A DNA stretch of 64,000 nt, taken from Pseudomonas psychrophila (lineage in GTDB: Bacteria; Pseudomonadota; Gammaproteobacteria; Pseudomonadales; Pseudomonadaceae). The position numbers were made by a program, and so were the translations under genes. Where the stretch lies: the NCBI RefSeq assembly GCF_001043005.1, contig NZ_JYKZ01000002.1, positions 558,001 to 622,000 on the forward strand, in the 5' to 3' direction. Shown here piece after piece: positions 43,693-53,416 of the stretch (its first letter is position 1; each line of letters begins with the position of its first letter). Below the pieces are notes generated by a model. That model was given only the letters and a program-made list of their open reading frames with translations, was not told where the DNA came from and did no database searches.

Positions 43693-43708
43693 CCAATCAG
43701 CCTCGCAG

Positions 43709-43736
43709 TTATGAACTTTTGACATAGACTTCATAC
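43709..43736. promoter_or_regulatory. NikR operator
   Basis: TTATGA (43709-43714), exactly 16 bp, TCATAC (43731-43736). The E. coli NikR operator is GTATGA-N16-TCATAC, so 11 of 12 bases agree. It lies 17 bp ahead of nikR and 47 bp ahead of nikA. Confidence 0.88.
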
Positions 43737-43782
43737 CCAGCATCTGATCAGGCCAATAGCCATCAATTGAGGGAGAAGCAGT

Positions 43783-45357
43783 GTGAAGCAGTCACGGACT
43801 AAAAAACAGCTGGCTTTATGGATGATTGGAGCCTGCCTGAGCGCAGGTATCTCGACTGCCTGGGCCGCCGCCCCGGCACCCACGCTGACCTATTCATGGC
43901 CCACCAATGCTGGTCCGCTGGACCCCCGAGGCTATTCGCCCAACCAAATGTATGCCCAGGCAATGGTCTATGAACCCCTGGTGCGGTACACGGCACAGGG
44001 CACTCTGGAACCCTGGCTCGCAACTCACTGGACCGTGTCGCCGGACGGCAAGACCTACACCTTCACCCTGCGCGACAACGTAACCTTCAGTGATGGCAGC
44101 CCATTCAACGCGAGTGCCGCCAAAACCAACCTTGATGCGGTGCTGGCCAACAGTAAGCGCCACCAGTGGATGGAGCTGGTCTCCACCCTTGAGCGCGTCG
44201 AAGCGCCGGACGAGCACACGTTGGTGCTGGTGCTGAAACATCCTTATTACCCGACCCTGATGGAGCTGGCACAAGTACGCCCGTTGCGTTTTGCCGCGCC
44301 AGACGCCAAGCCAGGCACGCCGGTGGGTACCGGGCCTTGGGTGCTTGCCCAAACCCGGCGCGGCGAATACGACCGCTTCGACCGCAACGAGCACTACTGG
44401 GGGCCGAAACCGGCCTATGACTCGGTACTGGTCAAGGTCATCTCCGACCCGGACAGCCGTGCCATCGCGCTGCAAACAGGTGAAATCGATCTGATCCAGG
44501 GCGCCGACGGCGAAATTTCTCCGGGGACCTTTGTGCGCCTGCGCGATTCGGGCTTCAAGGCTGCCATTTCCGCACCGCTGGCCACTCGCACCGTGGCCAT
44601 GAACACCGGCCTGGCACCGACCAATGAGCTGGCGGTACGCCAGGCGATCAATCAGGCCGTGGACAAGGACACCATCATCGCCAAGGTGCTGCATGGCCAG
44701 GAACCCCGTGCCGATGCGCTGTTCGCCAGCAACATGCCCTATGCCGATCTTGGCCTCAAGGCATTGCCCTATGATCCCGAGCAGGCGAAAAAAACCCTTG
44801 AGGCCGCAGGCTGGAAAGTCCCTGCGGGCAAGAGCATTCGCGAAAAAGACGGCAAAACCCTGAGCACCGAGCTGGTATTTCTGGGCCCCAGCGCCCTGCA
44901 AAAAAGCCTGGCTGAAATCATTCAGGGAGAGTTGGCCAAAGTCGGTATCGAGGTCAAATTGCGCGCTGAAGAAGACGGCGCACTGGTCCAGCGCCAGCGT
45001 GAGGGCAAGTTCGGCATGATCTTCGCCGACACTTGGGGCGCGCCCTACGACCCGCACTCATTCGTCAGTTCCATGCGCTACGCAGGTCACGCGGATTACA
45101 TGGCCCAGCGCGGCCTGCCGATGAAGGACGCCATCGACCATAAAATCGCCGAGGTACTGGGCGAAAAGGATGAAAAAAAACGCGCCGAAGATTACCGCGA
45201 AATTCTCACCACCCTGCACGATCAGGCCGTGTACCTGCCGATCTCGCACCTTACGGCCATCAGTGTCAGCGGTAAAAACGTCGACAACGTGCAGTTCGGC
45301 AGCACGTTGTTTGACGTGCCGTTCGAGGTCATGCACCCAACCACCGGGAAGCCATAA
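43783..45357 (+). CDS. nikA: Nickel ABC transporter periplasmic binding protein
   Basis: Periplasmic nickel-chelate binding protein of the peptide/nickel SBP_bac_5 family, 524 aa, with signal peptide ending near ISTAWAAAP. Mature start LTYSWPTNAGPLDPRGYSPNQM and the segments VRYTAQGTLEPWLATHW and AAISAPLATRTVAMNTG are typical of NikA. The GTG at 43783 after GGGAGAAGCAGT is the start. It heads nikABCDE, with nikB starting 3 bp after its stop. Transcription should be shut off by NikR when nickel is sufficient. No nickel enzyme gene is in the window. Confidence 0.94.
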   Translation: MKQSRTKKQLALWMIGACLSAGISTAWAAAPAPTLTYSWPTNAGPLDPRGYSPNQMYAQAMVYEPLVRYTAQGTLEPWLATHWTVSPDGKTYTFTLRDNVTFSDGSPFNASAAKTNLDAVLANSKRHQWMELVSTLERVEAPDEHTLVLVLKHPYYPTLMELAQVRPLRFAAPDAKPGTPVGTGPWVLAQTRRGEYDRFDRNEHYWGPKPAYDSVLVKVISDPDSRAIALQTGEIDLIQGADGEISPGTFVRLRDSGFKAAISAPLATRTVAMNTGLAPTNELAVRQAINQAVDKDTIIAKVLHGQEPRADALFASNMPYADLGLKALPYDPEQAKKTLEAAGWKVPAGKSIREKDGKTLSTELVFLGPSALQKSLAEIIQGELAKVGIEVKLRAEEDGALVQRQREGKFGMIFADTWGAPYDPHSFVSSMRYAGHADYMAQRGLPMKDAIDHKIAEVLGEKDEKKRAEDYREILTTLHDQAVYLPISHLTAISVSGKNVDNVQFGSTLFDVPFEVMHPTTGKP

Positions 45358-45360
45358 ATC

Positions 45361-46302
45361 ATGCTGCGCTATATCATCCTGCGGCTTGTGCTGCTGATCC
45401 CGGTGCTACTGGGGGTGTCGCTGATCGTCTTTGTCCTGCTGCATCTGGGCAACGGCGACCCGGCACTGGATTACCTGCGCCTGTCGCAGATCCCGCCGAC
45501 CGACACCGCGCTGGCCGAGGCCCGCCACGCACTGGGCCTTGACCGCCCCCTGCCCGAGCAATACTTCACCTGGCTATGGAATGCCCTGCATCTTGATTTC
45601 GGCATTTCCTATATCACCGGGCGTCCGGTGCTCGACGACATTCTCTATTACCTGCCTGCCACCCTGCAGCTGGGCGGGCTTGCCCTGCTCACCACCCTGG
45701 TGATGAGCATTCCGCTGGGCCTGGCGGCGGCTCGCTGGAAAGGTCGCTGGCCCGATCAGGTGGTGCGTTTCATCACTTTTATCGGGGTGTCGATGCCCAA
45801 CTTCTGGCTGGCATTTCTGTTGATCGCCTTGTTCTCTCTGTGGCTGGGCTGGTTGCCACCGATGGGCCGTGGTGGCCCGCAGCATCTGCTGATGCCGGTA
45901 CTGGCCATTGCATTAATGTCAATGTCGATCAACGCCCGTCTGCTGCGCGCCAGCCTGCTCGACGTGCGCCAGCACCGTCATGTGTTCTACGCCCGGGCCC
46001 GCGGCCTGAATGAGAAACGGGTGTGGCGGGACCATATCCTGCGCAATGCCTGGATGCCGCTGGTAACCGCAACGGGCATGCATATCGGCGAGTTGCTGGG
46101 CGGCGCACTGGTGATCGAAACCATCTTCGCCTGGCCCGGTGTCGGGCGCTTCGCGGTCAGCGCGGTGCTCAATCGCGACTTTCCGGTGATGCAGTGCTTC
46201 ACCCTGCTGCTGACCACGCTGCTGGTGGTGTGCAATCTGGTGGTGGACATCTGCTACGCCTGGCTCGATCCACGTACGCGTTTGTCGGGGGTGATGGCAT
46301 GA
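45361..46302 (+). CDS. nikB: Nickel ABC transporter permease NikB
   Basis: First membrane subunit, 313 aa, BPD_transp_1 type with about six segments. It begins [18 protein letters not shown] and has the EAA loop [20 protein letters not shown] and a following [18 protein letters not shown] stretch, all usual for DppB/NikB proteins. ATG 45361 is 3 bp after the nikA stop, and its stop overlaps the nikC start as ATGA. The strict synteny with nikA, nikC, nikD, nikE and nikR gives the substrate. Confidence 0.93.
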   Translation: MLRYIILRLVLLIPVLLGVSLIVFVLLHLGNGDPALDYLRLSQIPPTDTALAEARHALGLDRPLPEQYFTWLWNALHLDFGISYITGRPVLDDILYYLPATLQLGGLALLTTLVMSIPLGLAAARWKGRWPDQVVRFITFIGVSMPNFWLAFLLIALFSLWLGWLPPMGRGGPQHLLMPVLAIALMSMSINARLLRASLLDVRQHRHVFYARARGLNEKRVWRDHILRNAWMPLVTATGMHIGELLGGALVIETIFAWPGVGRFAVSAVLNRDFPVMQCFTLLLTTLLVVCNLVVDICYAWLDPRTRLSGVMA

Positions 46303-47144
46303 GCGAAATAGCTGCGGCTTATACAAGCAAAAAACACGGCCTGCGCATCGGTTATGTACTGGTGGCCCTGCTGCTGGTGATGGCGTTGCTCGGCCCATGG
46401 CTGGCGCCTTATGACTCGACACTGGTGAATCTCGACGACCGTCTGCTGCCCGCCAGCGCCAGTCACTGGCTGGGTACCGACCATCTGGGTCGCGACGTAC
46501 TCTCGCGCCTCATCGTCGGAACGCAACTGTCCCTGGGCAGCGTAGTACTGGTGCTTGGGCTGGTTCTGGTGCTGGGCGTGGTTATTGGCGGTATCGCGGG
46601 CATCGTCGGCGGCAAGGTCGACATGTTCCTGATGCGTCTTTGCGACATGTTCCTGACCTTCCCGACACTGGTGCTGGCGTTCTTTCTGATTGCCTTGCTG
46701 GGTACCGGCCTGACCAACGTCATCATCGCTATCGCCCTGTCCCACTGGGCCTGGTATGCGCGGATGGTGCGCGGCATGGTCCTGGCGCAGCGCAATCGCG
46801 ACTATGTGCTGGCTTCGCAACTGGCCGGCGCTTCACGCCTGACCCGCCTGCGCCAGCACGTGATGCCCAACGTCGTGGGGCAACTGCTGGTCCTGGCGTC
46901 GATGGACATCGGCCATATGATGCTGCACGTCTCGGGACTGTCCTTTCTCGGTTTGGGCGTCAGCCCGCCGACGCCTGAGTGGGGGGTAATGATCAACGAC
47001 GCCAAGGAGTTTATCTGGACCCAACCGCAGCTTCTGCTCTGGCCCGGCCTGATGATTTTTATCTCGGTCATGGCCTTCAACCTGCTGGGCGATGCATTGC
47101 GTGACCGGCTCGACCCAAGCGTACTGGCGGAGATCAAGGAATGA
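46299..47144 (+). CDS. nikC: Nickel ABC transporter permease NikC
   Basis: Second membrane subunit, 281 aa, DppC/NikC type, with [20 protein letters not shown] typical of the family, the EAA loop region [19 protein letters not shown] and the final [10 protein letters not shown]. The true start is ATG 46299, overlapping the nikB stop by 4 bp; a longer open frame upstream reads antisense-like within nikB and is not used. Its stop overlaps the nikD start in the same way, so nikB to nikE are translationally coupled. Confidence 0.93.
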   Translation: MSEIAAAYTSKKHGLRIGYVLVALLLVMALLGPWLAPYDSTLVNLDDRLLPASASHWLGTDHLGRDVLSRLIVGTQLSLGSVVLVLGLVLVLGVVIGGIAGIVGGKVDMFLMRLCDMFLTFPTLVLAFFLIALLGTGLTNVIIAIALSHWAWYARMVRGMVLAQRNRDYVLASQLAGASRLTRLRQHVMPNVVGQLLVLASMDIGHMMLHVSGLSFLGLGVSPPTPEWGVMINDAKEFIWTQPQLLLWPGLMIFISVMAFNLLGDALRDRLDPSVLAEIKE

Positions 47145-47914
47145 AGCACACATTGACCATTCGCGACCTGACCCTCAAACACCAGCAACGCACCCTGGTT
47201 GACCGGGTGGAACTGACCCTCAAGGCTGGCCAGGTGCATGCGCTGGTGGGCGCCAGCGGTTCCGGCAAGTCTCTGACCAGCCTGGGCATCCTCGATTTAT
47301 TGCCCCCCGGTGTACACAGCAGCGGCGCAACCTTGTTGCTGGACGGCATTCCGGTTGAAGCCGCGCACCTGCGCGGCCGCGAAGTGGCGCTGGTGTTGCA
47401 AAACCCGCGCAGCGCCTTCAACCCCGTGCGCTCATTACGCCAGCACGCACTCGAAACCTTGCAGACCCGCGGCCTGGGAGGCGCAGAGGCCGAGCAACTG
47501 ATCCAGACCACCTTGCACGAGGTCGGCCTGCACGATGATCAACGGGTGCTCGACTCATTCGCCTTTCAACTGAGCGGCGGCATGCTGCAACGAATGATGA
47601 TTGCCCTTGCGCTGCTGGCCGACAGCCGTTTTTTGCTGGCCGACGAACCCACCAGTGATCTGGATGTAGTGGCCCAGGCCCGCTTTCTCGACCTGCTCGA
47701 GCGGCTGGTGGAACAACGCAACCTGGGCGTGCTGCTGATCACCCATGACATGGGGGTGGTCGCGCGCTGCGCCGACCGGGTGAGCGTCATGGCCAACGGG
47801 CGGATTGTCGAGCATGCCGGTGTGCATGAGCTGTTTAACGCACCGCAAAGCAAGGAAGCGCGCACGCTGCTGGCGGCGCATCACTCATTGACCCTGGAGG
47901 GCTGCGCGCCATGA
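47141..47914 (+). CDS. nikD: Nickel ABC transporter ATPase NikD
   Basis: ATP-binding subunit, 257 aa. Walker A GASGSGKSLTSL (about residue 36), Q-loop LVLQNPRSAFNP, signature LSGGMLQRMMIALAL, Walker B FLLADEPTSDLD and switch histidine in LLITHDMGVV are all intact. The lysine-serine-leucine after the P-loop is a DppD/NikD feature. Start and stop overlap the neighbours by 4 bp each (ATGA). Works as a heterodimer with NikE under the NikBC channel. Confidence 0.93.
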   Translation: MKHTLTIRDLTLKHQQRTLVDRVELTLKAGQVHALVGASGSGKSLTSLGILDLLPPGVHSSGATLLLDGIPVEAAHLRGREVALVLQNPRSAFNPVRSLRQHALETLQTRGLGGAEAEQLIQTTLHEVGLHDDQRVLDSFAFQLSGGMLQRMMIALALLADSRFLLADEPTSDLDVVAQARFLDLLERLVEQRNLGVLLITHDMGVVARCADRVSVMANGRIVEHAGVHELFNAPQSKEARTLLAAHHSLTLEGCAP

Positions 47915-48696
47915 GCTTTATTCAAGTACGCGACCTGAGTCACGGTTACACCGCTGGCGGTTTTTTCAGCAAACGGCATCGAGTGCACGTGCTCGACGGA
48001 TTGAATCTGGACCTGGAACAAGGCCAGAGCCTTGGCCTGCTGGGGGGCAGCGGCAGCGGCAAAAGCACATTGGCGCGCCTGCTGATGGGCCTGGAAAACG
48101 CCGATCAGGGCAGCATCGTGTTCAATGGCCAGCCGCCGTTTTTGCAAAGCGTGCAGATGGTATTCCAGGACGCCCTCAGCGCCTTCAACCCCCAGCGCAG
48201 CATTGGCTGGAGCATTGCCGAGCCTCTGCGCCATCTCAGCACAATGTCTACCGAGTCGTGCAAGGCCCGGGTTGAACACCTGTTGCAGCAGGTCCAGCTG
48301 GAGGCCCGGGACATCGACAAACTCCCCGCGCAACTGAGCGGCGGCCAACTGCAGCGCGCCGGTATCGCCCGAGCCATGGCGATCGGGCCGCAACTAATTA
48401 TTCTCGACGAAGCCCTGTCCAACCTTGATCGGGTGCTGCAAGTGCAAATTCTGGATTTGCTGGCACAAATACGGCGTGATTCGGGCACAGGCTTTTTGCT
48501 GATCACCCATGATTTGAGCCTGGTGCAGCGTTTTTGCCAGCGGGTGGTGGTATTGGCCGAAGGCAAGCTGGTGGAGGACATGCCCGTTACCCCGCAGATG
48601 CGCTTTACCCACCCGGCAGCACGGACCTTGCAAGAAGCAGTGCTGCCGGCAATGCCGAGGGCGAGCAAAGTCTATCGCGAGACGGCGATCCTGTAG
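47911..48696 (+). CDS. nikE: Nickel ABC transporter ATPase NikE
   Basis: Second ATP-binding subunit, 261 aa. Walker A GGSGSGKSTLARLL, Q-loop MVFQDALSAFNPQRS, signature LSGGQLQRAGIARAM, Walker B LIILDEALSNLD (the usual DEPxSxLD carries DEALSNLD here, normal for NikE) and LLITHDLSLV. The GGFFSKRHRVHVLDGL N-terminal part is typical of the DppF/NikE branch. It is the last gene of the operon, followed within 10 bp by a REP hairpin that probably marks the mRNA end. Confidence 0.93.
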   Translation: MSFIQVRDLSHGYTAGGFFSKRHRVHVLDGLNLDLEQGQSLGLLGGSGSGKSTLARLLMGLENADQGSIVFNGQPPFLQSVQMVFQDALSAFNPQRSIGWSIAEPLRHLSTMSTESCKARVEHLLQQVQLEARDIDKLPAQLSGGQLQRAGIARAMAIGPQLIILDEALSNLDRVLQVQILDLLAQIRRDSGTGFLLITHDLSLVQRFCQRVVVLAEGKLVEDMPVTPQMRFTHPAARTLQEAVLPAMPRASKVYRETAIL

Positions 48697-48703
48697 CACT
48701 CCT

Positions 48704-48729
48704 GTGGGAGCGAGCAAGCCCGCTCCCAC
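48704..48729. repeat. REP hairpin after the nik operon
   Basis: TGTGGGAGCGAGCAAGCCCG followed by CTCCCACC, directly after nikE and ahead of the convergent binding-protein gene. Probable mRNA 3' end for both. Confidence 0.75.
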
Positions 48730-48759
48730 CGTGATGATGAAGCTCTGGTTTTGTGAGGC

Positions 48760-49860
48760 TCACGTCCCGCTTTTAACCTTGCTCCATACCCGTGTCCGTA
48801 CCCGCTCAAGTTTCAGGGGCAGCGGCTCAAGCGGGAACAGCGTCTGCATGACGTCCTTGCCGGGGTAAATCTCCGGATTGTCGCGGATCTTTTCGTCTAT
48901 CAGTGCCCTGGAGTCCTGATTGGCATTCGGGTATTTGAGATAGGTAGTGGTCTGCGCAATGACTTGCGGGCGCAGCATGTAATTGATAAATGCCAGGCCC
49001 TGTTCGGGGTTGGGAGCTTCCTTGAGCAGGACCATGCTTTCGACCCAGATCGGCGCGCCTTCACGGGGGATGCTGTAACGGATGTTTCGACCATTGCCGG
49101 CCACTTGGGAGGCGGTCTTGGCGTCCTGCACCCCGCCTGCCCAACCCACCACCACACACACGTTGCCATTGGCCAGGTCGGTAATGAATTTGGACGAGTC
49201 AAAATAGCGAATATATGGGCGCAACGTCAGCAGCAATGCCTCCGCTTTCTGGTAGTCCTCAGGGTTGGTGCTGTTGTAGGGCAGCCCCAGGTAATGCAGG
49301 GCGATAGGGATGATTTCGCCGGGAGCGTCCAGCATCGCCACGCCACACTGGCTGAGCTTGCTCAGGTTCTCGGGCTTGAAGATCAGGTCCCAGGAATCGA
49401 CCGGCGCATCCGCCCCCAGTACGGCCCTGACCTTGTCGACGTCATAGCCCACCCCCGTGGTGCCCCACAGGTAAGGCACGGCGTAGCGATTACCCGGATC
49501 GTTACTCTGCATCTTGGCCAGGATGTCCGGGTCCAGGTGTGAGCGATTGGGCAACTGCGCAGGGTCCAGCTCCTTGAGCACCCCGGCCTTGATCAGGTTG
49601 GGCAGCAGATCCCCGGTGGCCACGACAACGTCATAGCCACTGCGCCCGGCCATCAGCTTGCTTTGCATCACATCGCTGTTATCGAACACGTCGTACATCG
49701 AGCCGATTCCAGTTTCGGCCTTAAAGTTTTTCATCGTGTCGGGGGCAATAAAGTCGTACCAGTTGTAGATGTTTACCTGCTGCTCAGCCGCAACCGCGCT
49801 CGCAAGGCTGCAACTCAACACCGCGGCCAGGGCCAGGCGCATACCGTTTTTATTTTTCAT
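48760..49860 (-). CDS. Polyamine-type ABC substrate-binding protein (PotF-like) 1
   Basis: A periplasmic protein of 366 aa with signal peptide (MKNKNGMRLALAAVLSCSLA...AVAAEQ). It matches PotF/SpuD-type putrescine/spermidine binders: VNIYNWYDFIAPDTMKNF at the mature start, GRSGYDVVVATGDLLPN, CGVAMLDAPGEIIPIALHYL and the C-terminal LERVRTRVWSKVKSG. No permease or ATPase gene is adjacent, so it must share a transporter encoded elsewhere or work as a sensor. It follows the nitrilase-family gene by 2 bp on the same strand and is a paralogue of the protein at 54856-55956. Confidence 0.87.
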   Translation of the reverse strand: MKNKNGMRLALAAVLSCSLASAVAAEQQVNIYNWYDFIAPDTMKNFKAETGIGSMYDVFDNSDVMQSKLMAGRSGYDVVVATGDLLPNLIKAGVLKELDPAQLPNRSHLDPDILAKMQSNDPGNRYAVPYLWGTTGVGYDVDKVRAVLGADAPVDSWDLIFKPENLSKLSQCGVAMLDAPGEIIPIALHYLGLPYNSTNPEDYQKAEALLLTLRPYIRYFDSSKFITDLANGNVCVVVGWAGGVQDAKTASQVAGNGRNIRYSIPREGAPIWVESMVLLKEAPNPEQGLAFINYMLRPQVIAQTTTYLKYPNANQDSRALIDEKIRDNPEIYPGKDVMQTLFPLEPLPLKLERVRTRVWSKVKSGT

Positions 49861-49862
49861 GT

Positions 49863-50681
49863 TCAGGCTCCGATCAACAGTTCGCGACGACCGTCTGCAT
49901 GTTCGAGCTGTGTGCCCGACAACAACAAACGGCGATCCTTGAGGTAGTCGTAATCACGGCGGGCAGCCTTCAGTTGATCAAAATCCAGCGCCACCACCTG
50001 GCGATTTTCTTCGCGCCCGGCTTCAACCAGCACCCGCCCAAACGGGTCGACCGCCATACTGCCACCCGCAAACACCAGCCCGTCGTCCCCAGCCCCTACG
50101 CGGTTGACCATCACGGCGAATGCCTGGTTTTCCTGGGCGCGGGCCATGATTGCAGTGCGGTGCACAGGGCCATAGGGATCCATGTTGCCGTTGGTGACGA
50201 TGATCAGTTCGGCCCCCAGTTGCGCCAGGGCCCGGCTGGTTTCCGGCAGTTCGATGTCGTAACAGATCAGCAGACCAATCCGAACGCCCTGCCACACAAC
50301 GGTGGTAAAACGGTCGCCGGGGCAGAAGTCGCCACGCTCCGAGGGCCAAAGATGGGTCTTGCGGTACTGCAGCGTGATCCCCTCGGGCGTCACCAGTACC
50401 GAGGTGTTGTAGAACGTGCCCTCATGGACCTCGGCAATCCCGACCACCACACCGACACCACGCTCCCGTACGGCCTGCAGCACAGCGTGCAGAGTCGGGC
50501 CGTCCAGGGGCTCGGCCACCTGCGCCAGCTGTTGGCCGCCGACAAATCCGGTCAAGTGGGTCTCGGGAAATACCAGCAAATCCGTATCGCCAGCGCAGGT
50601 GGCGATGGCATTCAGTGTGCGCGTCAGGTTATAAGCGGTGTCGCCGTCACGGCCAGCCAGTTGCACCAATTCAATGTTCAT
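49863..50681 (-). CDS. Nitrilase-superfamily amidase (carbon-nitrogen hydrolase)
   Basis: A cytoplasmic C-N hydrolase of 272 aa with the complete Glu-Lys-Cys triad: VFPETHLTGF, QYRKTHLWPSE and LICYDIELPET. It resembles aliphatic amidase or N-carbamoyl-type members rather than true nitrilases. With a polyamine-type binding protein 2 bp downstream it may deamidate or decarbamoylate an imported amine derivative, but the substrate is not known. The ATG 50679-50681 has AAGGATCCGAG upstream; the longer frame adds 42 non-conserved residues. It is divergent from a LuxR-type regulator that is its likely controller. Confidence 0.85.
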   Translation of the reverse strand: MNIELVQLAGRDGDTAYNLTRTLNAIATCAGDTDLLVFPETHLTGFVGGQQLAQVAEPLDGPTLHAVLQAVRERGVGVVVGIAEVHEGTFYNTSVLVTPEGITLQYRKTHLWPSERGDFCPGDRFTTVVWQGVRIGLLICYDIELPETSRALAQLGAELIIVTNGNMDPYGPVHRTAIMARAQENQAFAVMVNRVGAGDDGLVFAGGSMAVDPFGRVLVEAGREENRQVVALDFDQLKAARRDYDYLKDRRLLLSGTQLEHADGRRELLIGA

Positions 50682-50774
50682 CTCGGATCCTTGTACCCAG
50701 GGATGAGCCGAGTATGGTGCGCGGCACAGCGCCAATAAATGACTTCGATGGGGTAACACCCGGTGGGTAGTGAG

Positions 50775-51557
50775 ATGAATCTGACGTTGCAGGATGTGGC
50801 TTGGCACGACGCAGTGGGCCGGGTGATCGAAACCCTCGACCAGTCCAACTTCTGGACGGGGCTGGTGCGTTTGCTGGGCCGTTATGTGCCCGTGGACAAC
50901 TGGGTGGTGCTTGTTTACAGCGCGGGCAAGCCGCAGGTTCTGGCCGAATCCCCCGGGGAAGACGGCGGCATGGACTCGTTGTTCCAGGATTACCTCAAGG
51001 GCCTGTACCTGCTGGACCCGTTCTATATTGCCAACCGTGAATCACCGAAAAGCGGGTTGTTCCGCTTGCAGGACGTGGCTCCGGAATGCTTTGAGCAGAC
51101 CGATTACTATCAGCGTTACTTTCGCCTGAACATCGTCACTGACGAAGTGCATATCAATGTGCAACTCGACAACGAACGCACCCTGAGCCTGTCACTGGGC
51201 AGCCAGTGCCGGTTCAGCCTTGAGCAGACCGCGTTGCTGGGGCTGGTGCAGCCTTGGGTGGCCGCACTGATGCGCCAGCGTCTGATCTTTGAACGCGAGC
51301 CGCGGGAGGCGCCCGAGCTGACTCCCAACTGGCAAAGCCGCCTGGAAGCCGCTACTGAACAGTTGAGTACACCCCTGACCGCGCGAGAAATGGAGGTGGG
51401 CCTGCTGCTGCTCAGCGGCTGCTCGAACAAGGAAATCGCCCGAAAACTGGCAATTTCTGCAGAGACGGTGAAGGTGCATCGCAAGCACATGTACAGCAAG
51501 CTGGGAATCAAGTCACAGTCCGAACTGTTCTCGCTGTTTTTACAGGCGCAGGAATAA
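50775..51557 (+). CDS. LuxR-family transcriptional regulator
   Basis: A 260-aa regulator with a C-terminal LuxR/FixJ helix-turn-helix at about 193-255 (LTAREMEVGLLLLSGCSNKEIARKLAISAETVKVH... pattern, then LGIKSQSELF). The N-terminal 170 residues (VPVDNWVVLVYSAGKPQVL, DYLKGLYLLDPFY, FRLNIVTDEVHINVQL) are not an obvious receiver or acyl-homoserine-lactone domain and probably form a PAS/GAF-like sensor. ATG 50775 is preferred over a GTG 12 bp upstream. It sits between the nitrilase gene (divergent) and the M20 peptidase gene (same strand, 103 bp later), so it likely controls both sides. Confidence 0.82.
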   Translation: MNLTLQDVAWHDAVGRVIETLDQSNFWTGLVRLLGRYVPVDNWVVLVYSAGKPQVLAESPGEDGGMDSLFQDYLKGLYLLDPFYIANRESPKSGLFRLQDVAPECFEQTDYYQRYFRLNIVTDEVHINVQLDNERTLSLSLGSQCRFSLEQTALLGLVQPWVAALMRQRLIFEREPREAPELTPNWQSRLEAATEQLSTPLTAREMEVGLLLLSGCSNKEIARKLAISAETVKVHRKHMYSKLGIKSQSELFSLFLQAQE

Positions 51558-51660
51558 AAAGCACCTACCGTTGCACTTCCTTGCAGTGTAAGTTTAGAAA
51601 TGTTTTGTTTCATTCATCCCACATTTCTACCCAACTGACTGCAAAGGAATGCCCAGCACA

Positions 51661-53400
51661 ATGGATTTTTCACTTAAGCATCTGGCCGTGGCAACCATGA
51701 TGATGGCCAGCCTGTCCGCGTTCAGCAACGCTGCACACGCCGCCATCACACCGCAACAGAGCGCGGTTATTCTCAAGACATTCAGTGGCACTTCAGCCAC
51801 TGATTTCAGGGAGTTCCTGAGCGGTCTGGCCAAGAGCGATCTGGCCAGGACCGACAACCTTGAGCAAACCATCAACGCCTACCTCGATAACCAGGCCCTG
51901 GCACCTGAACAACAGAACGAAATCTATCGCCTGCTGGGCCTCTACACGCGGTTGAAGTATGGCAGTGAAGCCACGCAAACCCTGCGTGAGCTGGTTGCGA
52001 TCCCGACCGTCAACGTGGACGGTGTGCCCACGTACGAGAACCCTCAGTTCATCAAGATTGCCGACAAGATCAAGGGCCTTGCCCAGGCCTTCAACCTGAA
52101 CTTTCGCAATGTCGACAACCGCGTTTACGAAATTACCCTGCAAGGCAGTGGCGATGAAGTCGTCGGTATTCACGCCCACGCCGACGTAGTGCCCGTGACC
52201 CCGGAAAACTGGGTGTTGAAGGACGGAACCCGACTCGATCCGTTCAAGGTCACCCTGATCGGTGATCGCATGTACGGTCGCGGCACCGAGGATGACAAAA
52301 ACGGCATCGTGGTGGCCATGTACGCCATGAAAGTGATCAAGGAAGAGAAGCTGCCACTGGCGAGGAACTTCAAGCTGCTGATCGACACCACCGAGGAAAC
52401 CTCCGGTGATGCCATCCCCTATTACTTCGAAAAAAACCCGGTCCCCAATTACAACCTGGCGCTGGATGGCGGCTATCCGGTAGTGATTGCCGAGAAAGGT
52501 TACGGCACCGTCATGGCCAGCTTTGCACGGCGTAACGCCGAGGGTCAGGGCGCTGAAATCATCTCGCTCACGGGCGGCATGGCAACCAACCAGATCCCTT
52601 CGACCTCGGTCGCCACCCTGATCACGGACAAGCCTGCAGAACTGGCCGCTGAATTGAATAAGGCCGGGGCGCAATACGCTAAGCGCAACGGCGGTAATTT
52701 CGAAGTGAATGCCAAGGTGGTCGGCAAGGATGTAGTGCTGACCGTCACGGGCGTGTCTGCGCACTCCTCTGAGCCCGAGTCCGGGGTGAACCCGGTGGCA
52801 AGGATGCTGGATTTCATCAGCAGCGTTGACGGCCAGATCGCCCTTAAACACAACCACATTACCGACGCGGCTCACTATGGCGCCGAGAACTGGGGGCTGG
52901 ACTACGAGGGTGGCAAGTTGGGGATTGGCTTTGCCGATGCGTTCATGGGCCCGCTGACCACTTCACTGACATTTGTCGGGCTGGACGACAAGGCCCTCAA
53001 GCTTGCCGTCAACCTGCGCGTGCCCAAGGGCAAGTCCCCGCAAGAACTCAAGGCGCAAATTGCCGAGAAGCTGGATGCCTGGAGCAAAAGCAAGCACGTT
53101 CCGGTGACGTTCGACTACAGCATCGCCGAACCCATGTACCGCAACCCCGAAGGTGAATGGGTCAAGGCGCTGCTGGCCGTAGCCAGCGAAAACCTGGGCA
53201 TGGAACACACCTTCGGCACCTCGGCGGGTGCTACATCGGTTCATGAACTGCCTAACGGCGTGCAATTCGGTCTGGCCATGCCCAACGTCAAATACACCGG
53301 GCATACCGACAACGAGTTCAAGACGGTCGAGCAGTTCATGCTGGACTTGCAGATCGTCACCGAGATGATGGCTCGCGTCGGGCAATTGCCCAAGCTGTAA
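51661..53400 (+). CDS. Exported M20-family metallopeptidase (dipeptidase type)
   Basis: A zinc dipeptidase/aminoacylase-type enzyme of 579 aa with a signal peptide (MDFSLKHLAVATMMMASLSA..., cut after AAHA), so periplasmic. Metal ligands are visible as HAHAD (with Asp), GRGTEDDKNG, DTTEETSGD (the Glu-Glu pair) and ALDGGYP, with a late histidine in YTGHTDNEF; the dimerisation lid domain lies between. An ATG 12 bp upstream abuts the AAAGGA ribosome site, so the second ATG at 51661 is preferred. N-terminal 90 residues before the catalytic domain are helical and unusual for the family. Preceded by the LuxR gene, followed by two REPINs. Confidence 0.85.
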   Translation: MDFSLKHLAVATMMMASLSAFSNAAHAAITPQQSAVILKTFSGTSATDFREFLSGLAKSDLARTDNLEQTINAYLDNQALAPEQQNEIYRLLGLYTRLKYGSEATQTLRELVAIPTVNVDGVPTYENPQFIKIADKIKGLAQAFNLNFRNVDNRVYEITLQGSGDEVVGIHAHADVVPVTPENWVLKDGTRLDPFKVTLIGDRMYGRGTEDDKNGIVVAMYAMKVIKEEKLPLARNFKLLIDTTEETSGDAIPYYFEKNPVPNYNLALDGGYPVVIAEKGYGTVMASFARRNAEGQGAEIISLTGGMATNQIPSTSVATLITDKPAELAAELNKAGAQYAKRNGGNFEVNAKVVGKDVVLTVTGVSAHSSEPESGVNPVARMLDFISSVDGQIALKHNHITDAAHYGAENWGLDYEGGKLGIGFADAFMGPLTTSLTFVGLDDKALKLAVNLRVPKGKSPQELKAQIAEKLDAWSKSKHVPVTFDYSIAEPMYRNPEGEWVKALLAVASENLGMEHTFGTSAGATSVHELPNGVQFGLAMPNVKYTGHTDNEFKTVEQFMLDLQIVTEMMARVGQLPKL

Positions 53401-53416
53401 GGGAAACGCCACAAAA

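Noticed and set aside
46023..46298. Upstream extension of the nikC frame
   Set aside because: It overlaps nikB in another frame; the ATG at 46299 with ATGA overlap gives the family N-terminus.
50170..50185. GGATCC motif near 50.18 kb as a VanR site
   Set aside because: It lies inside the nitrilase-family coding sequence and lacks the TAAT or ATT flank; the six-base core alone is expected by chance.
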